From contig JAJQHZ010000022.1 of assembly GCA_021199475.1 (NCBI GenBank), positions 1-64,000 on the forward strand: a stretch of 64,000 nucleotides of DNA, written 5' to 3'. Below, piece by piece: positions 40,485 through 50,127 of this stretch. The first letter of the stretch is position 1. Each line of letters starts with the position of its first letter. A program made the translations under genes and the position numbers. This stretch comes from Lachnospiraceae bacterium. Its GTDB lineage: Bacteria > Bacillota > Clostridia > Lachnospirales > Lachnospiraceae. The notes under the pieces are model-generated. The model was not told the DNA's origin. It saw only the letters and a program-made list of their open reading frames with translations, and ran no database searches.

Positions 40485-42434
40485 CTACCGATAATTCTTT
40501 ATAATAATCTGCAGAGACCGTCTCCCCATGTACTCATTGATGGACGGATAATAGGTAAAATCCATCTTGACGCGGTTGCTACGTCCCCAGAACAGATTCT
40601 GAACCTCTGTTTCGCCATATTTTTCAATCAGATAATTCTTTAGCGGCTCCGGATCTCCAAAATAAAGAGCGTCGATGCCGTATCCCTGCCGGTTCTGCGC
40701 CCGCATTTTTACAACATTTTTATTCCTCCCGATCACACGGGCGGACACCACAAACAGAGAGGTATCCGCGAACAGCGGTTTTTCATTCCCCTTCCCGAAC
40801 GGTTCCAGCAAGGAGATCTCCTCCACGACCTTTCCGGATATGTAATTGATCGGCATGGGCACATCAATGCTGACTTTCTCGGACAGCTGATCCTCTGTCA
40901 GCGTACAATTTTCATTCAGACGGCGGCGCATTTCCGGAATACGCTCCTTTTCAAGCGAAAAACCGGCGGCCATCGGATGTCCGCCAAATTTCGTGAAGAG
41001 ATCCTGAACCTTCACCATCTCCTCGAACATCGAATATGCCTCAATCGACCGGCCGGAGCCCTTTGCCATAGGCGACTCACAGATGCCGTCCGCACAATCG
41101 GTCAAAGCTGCTTCCCTGCATGCATCCTCATCCGCACAGGCCTCCTTTTCCGCAAACGAATCTCCGGAATGATTCTGCGGCTTTGCATTCGTTATCACAA
41201 ACGTCGGCTTATAATATCGCTCCCGCAGCCGACCCGCCACGATTCCCGCTATACTCTCATGACAATTGGGCAGGTACAGAACCAGTACCCGGTCCTCCTG
41301 ATAGCTTTCCTCCGCCTCGATCAAAGCGCAGGCTTCCTTTTCCGCCTGCTCAGTGAGCATTTTCCGCTCATCGTTCAGCTCCTTCAGCTTCGCAGCAATC
41401 TCCTCCGCCTCTTCTCTCGTTTTCGAAAGCAGAAGACGCAGGGAGCGCTTGGCCGTATCCAGACGGCCGCTCGCGTTGATGCAGGGACCCAGAACGAACC
41501 CGATGTGATAGGAGGTGATGGAAGCTGGTTCCAGATTGTTTGCCCGAATCAGAGCCGCCATCCCCTCATTTTTCGTCTTTCGAAGACGCGCAAGTCCCTC
41601 TTTGACCAGTATCCGGTTCTCACCGTCCAGGTCCATCACATCACCGACCGTCGCGAACCCGGCAAACGCCAGCAGCTCATCGACGGTCGCTGCAAACCCA
41701 TCCGGGGTCTGTTTATTCACACGGCCGAGTTCGCTGACCACCTTCCATGCGACAGCGGCTCCGCAAAGCTTTTTGTAAGGATAGAGGCAGCCCGGCTGAT
41801 GCGGATTGACAATGATGTCCGCCGGAGGCAGACGATAGATACGGTTCTCTCCCGGTGTGGAAATCCGTACCGCCGGGTCCGCTGCGGCTTCTTCTCCCTC
41901 ATCCGTAAAAAGAGGTTCATGGTGATCCGTCACAATCACGGTCATGCCTTTTTCTTTCGCGAACGCGATTTCGTCGATCGCAGCGATTCCATTATCACAG
42001 GTAAGAATGGTATCGACCTGCTCCTGGTAAGCGAGCTCAATCAGATGCAGATTCAGCCCATAGCCATCCTTCATCCGGTCCGGAATCTCATAATCCACAC
42101 ATCCGCCGCACTCGCTGATGGAGCGATACAGAATATAGGTCGCGCAGACCCCGTCAATGTCATAATCGCCAATGATGCGGATTTTCTTCTTTTCATGTAT
42201 CTTTTGCAGAATCAGCTCCGCCGCCTCCCGGCAGCCCTTCATCAAGCTGGGATCATAAAGATTGTTCAATCCGCCGTGCAGGTAGTTCTCAATCGCCTCC
42301 ATGCCGATGATCCCGCGGTTCCGTATCAGACGCGCGGTCACCTGATCAATTCCAAAGCCAGCCGCAATCGAGGCAAAATCCGCCTTCTTCGCGGCTACAT
42401 ACCATTTTTCCTTCTTGTTCTTCCCTGATGCCAT
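40485..42434 (-). CDS. recJ: Single-stranded-DNA-specific exonuclease RecJ
   Basis: IIGDYDIDGVCATYIL, TCDNGI, VTDHHEPL, GPCINASGRLDTA, HESIAGIVAGRL, FGGHPMAAGFSL. Confidence 0.95.
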   Translation of the reverse strand: MASGKNKKEKWYVAAKKADFASIAAGFGIDQVTARLIRNRGIIGMEAIENYLHGGLNNLYDPSLMKGCREAAELILQKIHEKKKIRIIGDYDIDGVCATYILYRSISECGGCVDYEIPDRMKDGYGLNLHLIELAYQEQVDTILTCDNGIAAIDEIAFAKEKGMTVIVTDHHEPLFTDEGEEAAADPAVRISTPGENRIYRLPPADIIVNPHQPGCLYPYKKLCGAAVAWKVVSELGRVNKQTPDGFAATVDELLAFAGFATVGDVMDLDGENRILVKEGLARLRKTKNEGMAALIRANNLEPASITSYHIGFVLGPCINASGRLDTAKRSLRLLLSKTREEAEEIAAKLKELNDERKMLTEQAEKEACALIEAEESYQEDRVLVLYLPNCHESIAGIVAGRLRERYYKPTFVITNAKPQNHSGDSFAEKEACADEDACREAALTDCADGICESPMAKGSGRSIEAYSMFEEMVKVQDLFTKFGGHPMAAGFSLEKERIPEMRRRLNENCTLTEDQLSEKVSIDVPMPINYISGKVVEEISLLEPFGKGNEKPLFADTSLFVVSARVIGRNKNVVKMRAQNRQGYGIDALYFGDPEPLKNYLIEKYGETEVQNLFWGRSNRVKMDFTYYPSINEYMGRRSLQIIIKNYR

Positions 42435-42487
42435 TTTTTCCCCTTTTCCCGAACCAGATAAACCGAAACCGTTCTTATATTATTATG

Positions 42488-42522
42488 TAAAAACCAGCCG
42501 GAAGAGTTTCTCTCCCGGCTGG
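42488..42522 (-). terminator. Terminator between secDF and recJ
   Basis: CCAGCCGGGAGAGaaaCTCTTCCGGCTGGTTTTT on minus strand. Confidence 0.85.
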
Positions 42523-42538
42523 CAGCTATCCTTGCAGA

Positions 42539-44854
42539 TTATCTCTTCTTCTTTTTCTTCTTTCCCGTGCTCTTCGGGGAGCCGGAAGCCTTCTGCTTTG
42601 CGGATGTCCCCTGCGCATTGGAAGCAGAAGTGGAATCAGAAGCCTGTGACTGAACTGCCGCTGCGCCTTTCGCTTCTGCATTACCAGCAGCAGGAGCCGT
42701 ACCTTCTGCCGTCGCACTGGCCGCAGCATGGGATTTCATCACATACCAGAGAGAACCGGTCACGCACACGGACGAGTAAGCGCCCGCAACCACGCCGACC
42801 ATCAGCGGCAGTGCGAATTCCTTAATCGTCGCCACACCAATCACGTACAGCATAAAGATCGTGATAAAGGTAGTAAACGATGTATAGATGCTTCGAGTCA
42901 GTGTCTGTGTCACACTCTCATTCACAATTTCCGCCAGCGGAGCACCTGCCATTACCTTCTGATTCTCGCGGATACGGTCAAAGATGACGATCGTGGCATT
43001 AATGGAATAACCGACAATGGTCAGCATGCAGGCGATGAAGGTACTGCCAATCGCAATCCGTACAATCGCATAGCAGGCAAATACCACAAGCACGTCATGC
43101 AGCAGTGCCAGAACCGCACTTCCCGCGAAACGCACATCATGGAAACGAATCGTAATATAAATCAGCATGCAGAGTGCAGCTACGATTACAGCAACCACAG
43201 CGTCCTGACGCATTTCATTGCTGACGGTCGCGGAGATGGATTCATAGGTAATCGCCGTCGCATCCAGATCATAGGCCTCCTGCAATGCCTCTGACACCTC
43301 TTCGCGCTGATCCAGGTCCAGCACGTTGGTCTTAATATAGACGTCCGAAGAACCCTGCACCGTCTGGAACTGTACCTCAGCATCTCCGGTCACTTCTGTG
43401 AAAATCGGCTTCACATCCGCTTCCAGCTCGTCCAGCGTCATTTCTTCATTAAATGTAACCGTCGTAGACGTACCGCCCTTGAAATCCAGACTCAGGTTCA
43501 GCACACCGTTCCCCATCGCTGCATTGATCCCCATGAATGCCGGGCCAAGCAGAATCAGAACCAGAGAAATCGCGAAAAACGTGCGGCGGTGTCCAACGAA
43601 ATCAAATGTCTTGAAGGTTCTTGCCTTCCCATAATACTTCTCATCCCGGAAGCCAATCTGATACAGGGCATTGATAATCAGTCTGGCAATAATCAGCGCG
43701 GTAATCATAGAAAGCACAATACCAAGCGCCAGAGTCTGGGCAAAACCCTTCACACTTCCGGTTCCAAGCATATTCAGGACAAAAGCAGCAATCAGTGTCG
43801 TCACGTTGCCGTCCAGAATCGCGCTGAACGCTTTTTTAAATCCGGTATCAATCGCACCCTTTACGGACTTCCCGGCGGATATCTCTTCACGGATACGCGC
43901 GTAAATGATTACGTTGGCGTCGACCGCCATACCAATCGTCAGGATGATACCGGCGATACCCGGAAGCGTCAGGGTCAGGTCAAACCCATTGATGCAGATC
44001 AGGAACATACAGATGTAAAGCAGCAGACAGAAGGCTGCTACAACACCGGGCAGAGCGTACACAACAATCATGAAAATCATCACAATCGCAATACCAATCC
44101 CACCGGCGATCAGGCTGGTCTTGATCGCATTCTGGCCAAGCTGCGCTCCGACCACCTTTGAACTGAGCTCTTCAAGCTCCAGGGAAAGTGCACCGATGCG
44201 GATGGATGATGCAAGGCTCTGCGCCTCTTCTACACCGCTCATACCGGAGATAATCGCTGTACCGCCCGTGATCGCCTCATTCACGACCGGAGCACTGATG
44301 ATTTCATCATTATAAACGATATAAATATAATTCCCTACATTTTCCGACGTAGCAGTAGCAAATGCTTCTTTTCCGGAACTGGTCAGTTCCAGCTGCACGA
44401 CATATTCGGTATTCCCGAGATCATCCTGCTGCGTCGCGGCGGAAGCCGTATCAATGTCCGACCCGGTCAGGACCACCGTGCCGTCTTCCAGCTGGAATTC
44501 CAGAGAACCGGGCTGTCCCAGCTCCTCGAGAACCGCATTAACATCCGACACACCCGGAATCTCAATGTTGATCCGGTCAGAGCCTTCCTGATATACGTTC
44601 GCCTCTGTGCTGTAGGTATCCGCACGCTGCTGCAGCTTGTATACCGTGTCGCTCATCTCTTCCGCGGTCGGATTTTCATCCACGACCTGATACGTCACGC
44701 TGACACCGCCGGACAGATCCAGCCCCAGGATGATGTTTTTTGCCGAGCCCTTACTCTGCGGTCCGAGACCGACCACAGTGACAACGGCAAAAAAGACCAG
44801 CAGCACCGCCATCAGAATGAGCGTGACCCTCGCGCTCTTCTTATTCATTTTCAT
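42539..44854 (-). CDS. secDF: Fused SecD-SecF protein translocase subunit
   Basis: GLDLSGGVSVTYQVV, MAVDANVIIYARIREE (SecD) plus SLDFKGGTSTTVTF, INATIVIFDRIREN (SecF) in one ORF. Confidence 0.95.
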   Translation of the reverse strand: MKMNKKSARVTLILMAVLLVFFAVVTVVGLGPQSKGSAKNIILGLDLSGGVSVTYQVVDENPTAEEMSDTVYKLQQRADTYSTEANVYQEGSDRINIEIPGVSDVNAVLEELGQPGSLEFQLEDGTVVLTGSDIDTASAATQQDDLGNTEYVVQLELTSSGKEAFATATSENVGNYIYIVYNDEIISAPVVNEAITGGTAIISGMSGVEEAQSLASSIRIGALSLELEELSSKVVGAQLGQNAIKTSLIAGGIGIAIVMIFMIVVYALPGVVAAFCLLLYICMFLICINGFDLTLTLPGIAGIILTIGMAVDANVIIYARIREEISAGKSVKGAIDTGFKKAFSAILDGNVTTLIAAFVLNMLGTGSVKGFAQTLALGIVLSMITALIIARLIINALYQIGFRDEKYYGKARTFKTFDFVGHRRTFFAISLVLILLGPAFMGINAAMGNGVLNLSLDFKGGTSTTVTFNEEMTLDELEADVKPIFTEVTGDAEVQFQTVQGSSDVYIKTNVLDLDQREEVSEALQEAYDLDATAITYESISATVSNEMRQDAVVAVIVAALCMLIYITIRFHDVRFAGSAVLALLHDVLVVFACYAIVRIAIGSTFIACMLTIVGYSINATIVIFDRIRENQKVMAGAPLAEIVNESVTQTLTRSIYTSFTTFITIFMLYVIGVATIKEFALPLMVGVVAGAYSSVCVTGSLWYVMKSHAAASATAEGTAPAAGNAEAKGAAAVQSQASDSTSASNAQGTSAKQKASGSPKSTGKKKKKKR

Positions 44855-44878
44855 AATCGTCTTCCTCCTCACTAGGTA

Positions 44879-46486
44879 TTACAGTTCCGCCTGCGCGGCT
44901 TTCATCATGATTGCGCACTCGACGCGCTTGCGCTGAAGCTCACAGCCGATGTCATAGGTATCCTGAATGGTTCCATGAAAATTGTAAGAATTCGCCGCGC
45001 AGCCGCCGCTGCAATAGAACTTCGCGAAGCAATTCCGGCATTTTTCTTTCGTATAGACATTGCAGCCCCTGAACTGATCCACAATATCCGGGCGTGTCAC
45101 GCCCTCGTCTACATTCCCCATCAAATACTCTTCATGTCCGACAAACTGGTGGCATGGATACAAATCCCCCCATGGAGTCACAGCAAGATATTCCGTGCCG
45201 GATCCGCAGCCCGACAACCGCTTATAAACGCACGGTCCACCAGTTAAATCTATCATAAAATGGAAAAAAGTAAAGCCCTTTCCTTCTTTTTCCCGTTTTA
45301 CCATTTCCGCGGCCAGCCGGTCATATTCCGAAAAAATCTGCGGAATGTCTTCCGGACGAATCGCATATTCCTCTGTCTCATCCGCCACAACCGGTTCTAC
45401 CGATATACGGTCAAACCCTTCATCCGCCAGATGCAGCACGTCGCTGCAAAAGTCCAGATTGTGGCGCGTGAATGTTCCGCGCACATACCAGGTTTTTTCA
45501 TCGGAAACCCTCTTCTCCGACCGAAGCTCCACAAAATGTTTGAATTTCGGCATAATCAGATCATAGCTGCCCTTTCCGCTCCGGAACGGACGCATATAGT
45601 CATGCACCTGCGGACGGCCGTCAATGCTGAGGACAACGTTTGCCATCTCCTGATTCAGAAATTCCATAATCTCGTCATTTAAAAGCACGCCGTTTGTCGT
45701 CATCGTAAAGCGGAAATTTTTATTATGTATCTTTTCCTGCTCCCTGCCGTACCGGACCAGATCTTTCACGACCTGCCAGTTCATCAGGGGCTCCCCGCCG
45801 AAGAAGTCTACCTCCAGATTGCGCCGCGAACCGGAATTCGCAATCAGAAAATCCAGAGCCTTTTTCCCGACCTCATAGCTCATCAGCGCCCGTCTGCCGT
45901 GGTACTCACCTTCCTCTGCAAAGCAATAGCGGCAGGCCAGGTTGCAGTCATGCGCAATGTGCAGGCAGAGCGCCTTGACGACCGTCTTTCGTGCCTTGTA
46001 ATCCATGATCGAGTTTTCATAAATGTCTTCGGTAAACAGTACGCCCATACGGGCCAGCTGCCCGCATTCATCCAGAGACTCCCGAAGCTCCTTCGCGGTA
46101 TAACGCCCGGAAAGCGCATTCAAGACCGCATTCTCGATTTCCGGCGTCCATACCCGGTTCGTCTCCTCTCTGCTCCCGCCCCCATCCGGCAGCTCCCGGC
46201 ATTCCTCTTTCGAAGAAGTCAGAGCCTCGCAAGCAATATGCTCCTCCCCGGCATCTATGGTCTCTTCATTCAAGACCGGTTCTGCATCTGCGCAGTCCGC
46301 GCACTCCGTCTGCGTGCAAGTAAAAGCAGCATGCGCGCTGCCTTGAACGGACTCTTTCTCCCTGCATGACAGATTCGCGTCCAGCTGGGCTATCACATCA
46401 TAAGTCACATCATCAACGACATGGACCGCGCCGCTGTTGACATCCAGTACTATATTGTAACCATTGTTCCGATACTGGTGAATCAC
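44879..46486 (-). CDS. scfB: SCIFF thioether maturase (radical SAM, SPASM/twitch; ScfB/CteB-like)
   Basis: LHIAHDCNLACRYCFAEEGEYHG, DFFGGEPLMNW, CGSGTEYLAVTPWGDLYPCHQFVG, CRNCFAKFYCSGGCAANSYNF; adjacent SCIFF peptide. Confidence 0.93.
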   Translation of the reverse strand: MIHQYRNNGYNIVLDVNSGAVHVVDDVTYDVIAQLDANLSCREKESVQGSAHAAFTCTQTECADCADAEPVLNEETIDAGEEHIACEALTSSKEECRELPDGGGSREETNRVWTPEIENAVLNALSGRYTAKELRESLDECGQLARMGVLFTEDIYENSIMDYKARKTVVKALCLHIAHDCNLACRYCFAEEGEYHGRRALMSYEVGKKALDFLIANSGSRRNLEVDFFGGEPLMNWQVVKDLVRYGREQEKIHNKNFRFTMTTNGVLLNDEIMEFLNQEMANVVLSIDGRPQVHDYMRPFRSGKGSYDLIMPKFKHFVELRSEKRVSDEKTWYVRGTFTRHNLDFCSDVLHLADEGFDRISVEPVVADETEEYAIRPEDIPQIFSEYDRLAAEMVKREKEGKGFTFFHFMIDLTGGPCVYKRLSGCGSGTEYLAVTPWGDLYPCHQFVGHEEYLMGNVDEGVTRPDIVDQFRGCNVYTKEKCRNCFAKFYCSGGCAANSYNFHGTIQDTYDIGCELQRKRVECAIMMKAAQAEL

Positions 46487-46614
46487 AGGTTTCTACCTCG
46501 CTCATATTCATAATTAAGTACATGCTGTTATTCTCTGTAACATAAAAACACGAAACAAAACCGTGCAGCACTGGAATCCGCGCGGCACGGTTCGGTTCTG
46601 ATTTTTCCATGGAT

Positions 46615-46758
46615 TTATTTATTGCTCTCGCAGGTCTGATTGCCTACCGTGCAGCTGGTCTTGCATGCTGACTGGCAGGAAGTCTGGCATTCGCCGCAGC
46701 CGCCCTTTTTGAGCGTGCTCTGCAAAGATCTGGTGTTTAATGTCTTGATATGCTTCAT
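46615..46758 (-). CDS. scfA: SCIFF six-cysteine ranthipeptide precursor
   Basis: MKHIKTLNTRSLQSTLKKGGCGECQTSCQSACKTSCTVGNQTCESNK (six Cys). Confidence 0.95.
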   Translation of the reverse strand: MKHIKTLNTRSLQSTLKKGGCGECQTSCQSACKTSCTVGNQTCESNK

Positions 46759-46811
46759 CGTCTGAATCCTCCTTGTATGTAATATCAGTGGCACAATGGC
46801 CACCTGGCCAC

Positions 46812-46914
46812 GTTATGCGAAGAAAAGCACTTCGCATAACACTCCAGAATCTGGCGATTCTGTCGTTGGCTTATCAAGAAAAGTCCGCAAGCGCACTTTT
46901 CTTCTGATAAGCCA
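46812..46914 (-). other. Three consecutive hairpins upstream of scfA
   Basis: GTTATGCGAAG/CTTCGCATAAC (11 bp), CAGAATC/GATTCTG (7 bp), GGCTTATCA-AGAAAAGT/ACTTTTCT-TC-TGATAAGCC (17 bp). Confidence 0.75.
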
Positions 46915-46960
46915 TGTTACCACAGAAACCGGGAAAATAAAAGCTTATTTTTAAAAACTT

Positions 46961-47659
46961 TTATTCTTTTTGCTTCTCCGGCTCCCAGGCCGCCCCCAAG
47001 CGATACTGGCTGGGTGTCTGCCCGGTCCGGCGTTTAAATAGCCTGCTAAAATATTGTACGTCCGAAATACCGGCTTTTTTTGCGATGGTCTTGATTGGCT
47101 GCGCGGTTGTCAGCAGCAGGTCCGCTGCGTAGGAGATCCGCTGTGCCGTGACATATTCGGTCAGCGGCATACCGACCTCCTTGCTGAACAGGTGCGACAG
47201 GTAGGAGCTGTTTACATTCAGCATCCTTGCAAAATACGTAAGCGTCAGCGGCTGGCTCAGATCCTGATCAATCGTCCGGAGCATCGTCTGCACAAGCATG
47301 GAATAGCTTCGGATCTCTTTCAGGGAATTCATGCGGCAGAGACGGACAGACAGTTCCTCAAACAATCCCTGACAGCTGTCTGTATCGGCTCCCTCAAAAA
47401 TCTTTGCGGTAAATTCCGCGCGTGTCTCTTCCAGAGAAAGCTCGGGAACCCCAATCTCGCGAAGGCTCTGTATCATAAGGGCCATCATCTGAATCAGATG
47501 GTATTTCCACTCTGTCAGGCGATCCGTTATCCGTCCCTGCACGCCCAAATCCATCCACTCCCGCACTGCTTTTTTGGTCTGGTATTCATTTCCCACGCAG
47601 ACGCTGTAACAGATGCGATCCTGTAATTCATATCGCTTCAGTGTTTTTTCTTCATTCAT
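46961..47659 (-). CDS. AraC-family transcriptional regulator
   Basis: C-term double HTH: LTLTYFARMLNVNSSYLSHLFSKEVGMPLTEYVTAQRISYAADLL...IKTIAKKAGISDVQYFSRLFKRRTGQTPSQYR. Confidence 0.92.
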   Translation of the reverse strand: MNEEKTLKRYELQDRICYSVCVGNEYQTKKAVREWMDLGVQGRITDRLTEWKYHLIQMMALMIQSLREIGVPELSLEETRAEFTAKIFEGADTDSCQGLFEELSVRLCRMNSLKEIRSYSMLVQTMLRTIDQDLSQPLTLTYFARMLNVNSSYLSHLFSKEVGMPLTEYVTAQRISYAADLLLTTAQPIKTIAKKAGISDVQYFSRLFKRRTGQTPSQYRLGAAWEPEKQKE

Positions 47660-47770
47660 GCCCTATGCTTATGTCCTCAACTGTTTCCGCCTTTCAGGAA
47701 CTGTTCCGGCATCGACCCTGATCCCCTTTTGGAGAATCCGCTGCAAAACCAATCCCCCGCAGCCCGTGGA

Positions 47771-49846
47771 TTACTCCTGCGAAGCTGCATGCTTCCCGGC
47801 AATCATACCAAACGTATAGCAGCGTCCCAGCGACAATCCGGTCTGGTGGAACGGATAATCATTGCCGCCGTAGAACGGTCCGCCAAGGTTGCCCACACAA
47901 TAGAGTCCCTCGATCACCTCGCCGTCCGCATTCAGTGCCTGACCGTTTTCATTGATCATAACGCCGGAGCAGACCGCAGACACACGGATATGCTTGCGCA
48001 CACCCCAGAATGGAGCAGTCTTGATCGGGTGCATATACTTCGCCGGCTTTCCGAAGTCCACGTCGTCCCCCGTCTCGCAGAGCTCATTGTAGCGGTCTAC
48101 ACTCGCCTGCAAGGCATCATACGGAATGCCAAGATTCTCTGCCAGCTCCTCAAGCGTATCGCAGCAATAGCTGTCAATCAGATAATCAAACACACCCTCC
48201 GGGTTCTCCACCGCGCCCGGGATGTACTTCTGCATCGCCGCAGCCGGAACCATTGAGCTAACGAACTCATCCGACGGCCAGTTCTCATAATCGCTGTCGT
48301 AAATCGTGCAGTACCAGCCCTTTGAGCCGTCCGGATGGTTGGAATCTACATTGTTTCCATTATAACGCCCCTGGAACTTCAGGATATTGCCCATGTAAAC
48401 AAATCCAGTGTATTCATTCGTGAAACGCTCACCGTCCATATTCACATAAAGGAACGGCTCCTCATACATCAGTCCGGAGTCAAAGTCATGCATCATCTTT
48501 GTGTGGCCGAGCGGTTCCATCTTTCCGCCCGCGCTGAGTGCGAGTACATAGCCGTCGCCGGTCTTATGATACTGTTTCTTGTCAAAATCAGCAATATCCG
48601 GGCACCAGCGGTTTACCATCGCATCATTATTCATATAGTCGCCGGTCGCCAGGATCACGCCCTTCGACGCATTGTACTGTATGTACCTGCCGTCCGAATC
48701 CTTCCCGATCACACCGGTCACCTTATCGCCGTCCATCACGAGCTGCACCGCCGGCGTATTGTAGAATACTTCCAGATTCGAATTTGCTTCCGCGACATTA
48801 TCAAGAACAATCTGCAGCACCGTGCCGACATTCTGCGGCTTCGGTCCGATCCACGGAGCCATAAAATAGCAGTGGTCGTCGCCGTATGCGTAGCTGTCCA
48901 GGCGGTCGCTCCAGACACCGGTCAGATCCTGACTCGTGCTCATATAAGCATACAGACCGTCTCCGTTGTTCAGAAGCTCAGCACAGTTCGTATTGTCATC
49001 CACCTTTGTGCCGTCGCCGTACTCCGTCTCAGACGTCAGTCCCGCGCGGTTCAGATACCACATCAGAGCCTCCTCCGAATTGTCCGCGTAGGCCTGCAGA
49101 AGCTTCGTGTCAGCTCTCCAGTCGTCCAGTGCATTCGTGTGGTGAATCCACTTCTGAATTCCGGCTTCCGTTGATTTGGACTTAATGATCGCGGAGCCGC
49201 AGTTTCCCTGTGATACAACGCTCGCTTCCTTCTGAAGCAGCGCTACGGAAACGCCTGCCTCCGCCGCAAAGCCGGCCGCCACGACACCGGCCGCGCCCGC
49301 ACCGACTACAACCACGTCAAAGTCCTTCGTCTCATCCGGCGTCACTTCCCCAAGCTCACAGGCGGAAGCCTCCACCTCTTCCGCGGTCAGCGAATCCGGA
49401 ACTTCATAATCGGAAGAAGCCGCGTTCGAGGAAATCTCGACCGTCTCTCCCTTCGCCTGCGCGATGCAGGCAGCTGCCGCTTTTGCCGCCGCCGTAGAAG
49501 TCGTCGTCGCACCGCTGACACCGTCGATCTCTGAATTCTGCGCATCCATAATCTGCTGCGCCAGCTCTTCTCCGTACAAAGCGCCGATGGTTTCCGTCTC
49601 CTCCGATACATCGACCACGACATCCGTGATGCTCTCCGCGTCAAAGGTCATCGTCACCGTCACTGTGCCAATGCCCTGAGCAGTCGCGCTGTAGGTACCC
49701 GGCGTGTACGTCCCTGCCTCCTCCGCAAATGCCGTCATACCGGTGCCAAGAATCCCTGCCGCCGCCGCGCCAAGCGCGCCCGCAGCCGTCCCCTTCAAAA
49801 AGTCGCGGCGCGATAAGGTGCTGTGCTGCTTTTTTTCTCTTTCCAT
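47771..49846 (-). CDS. Tat-exported FMN-binding domain plus FAD-dependent fumarate/urocanate-reductase-like flavoprotein
   Basis: SRRDFLKGTAAGALGAAAAGILGTGMTAFA Tat signal; FMN-binding domain DGVSGATTTS; VVVVGAGAAGVVAAGFAAEAGVSVALLQK FAD Rossmann; C-term VIEGLYCVGNLGG. Confidence 0.93.
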   Translation of the reverse strand: MEREKKQHSTLSRRDFLKGTAAGALGAAAAGILGTGMTAFAEEAGTYTPGTYSATAQGIGTVTVTMTFDAESITDVVVDVSEETETIGALYGEELAQQIMDAQNSEIDGVSGATTTSTAAAKAAAACIAQAKGETVEISSNAASSDYEVPDSLTAEEVEASACELGEVTPDETKDFDVVVVGAGAAGVVAAGFAAEAGVSVALLQKEASVVSQGNCGSAIIKSKSTEAGIQKWIHHTNALDDWRADTKLLQAYADNSEEALMWYLNRAGLTSETEYGDGTKVDDNTNCAELLNNGDGLYAYMSTSQDLTGVWSDRLDSYAYGDDHCYFMAPWIGPKPQNVGTVLQIVLDNVAEANSNLEVFYNTPAVQLVMDGDKVTGVIGKDSDGRYIQYNASKGVILATGDYMNNDAMVNRWCPDIADFDKKQYHKTGDGYVLALSAGGKMEPLGHTKMMHDFDSGLMYEEPFLYVNMDGERFTNEYTGFVYMGNILKFQGRYNGNNVDSNHPDGSKGWYCTIYDSDYENWPSDEFVSSMVPAAAMQKYIPGAVENPEGVFDYLIDSYCCDTLEELAENLGIPYDALQASVDRYNELCETGDDVDFGKPAKYMHPIKTAPFWGVRKHIRVSAVCSGVMINENGQALNADGEVIEGLYCVGNLGGPFYGGNDYPFHQTGLSLGRCYTFGMIAGKHAASQE

Positions 49847-50127
49847 TAATTTGTTCCTCCTTTTGCAAAAAAATACACAAATTTGAATCAATTCCAAATT
49901 AGTATATCATAGGTATTTCACGACGTCCAGACTGATTTGAATTTTCTTTTTGTAATTTTTCACATTCTTTGGTATTTCTGTAAATTTTATATAGCTAAAT
50001 TTAATCCAAAAAAAACTAAAAATTGTCCGCTGAAAGATTAGCAAAAAACTGGTATTCTTAAGCAGTAGTTTTATGCAATTTTTTATTCGTATATTTTGTT
50101 ATCTTAGAAAAGAAGGGAGGCGAATAC

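Noticed and set aside
40977-42428. 483-aa plus-strand ORF opposite recJ
   Set aside because: Antisense shadow ORF; recJ motifs on the minus strand are unambiguous.
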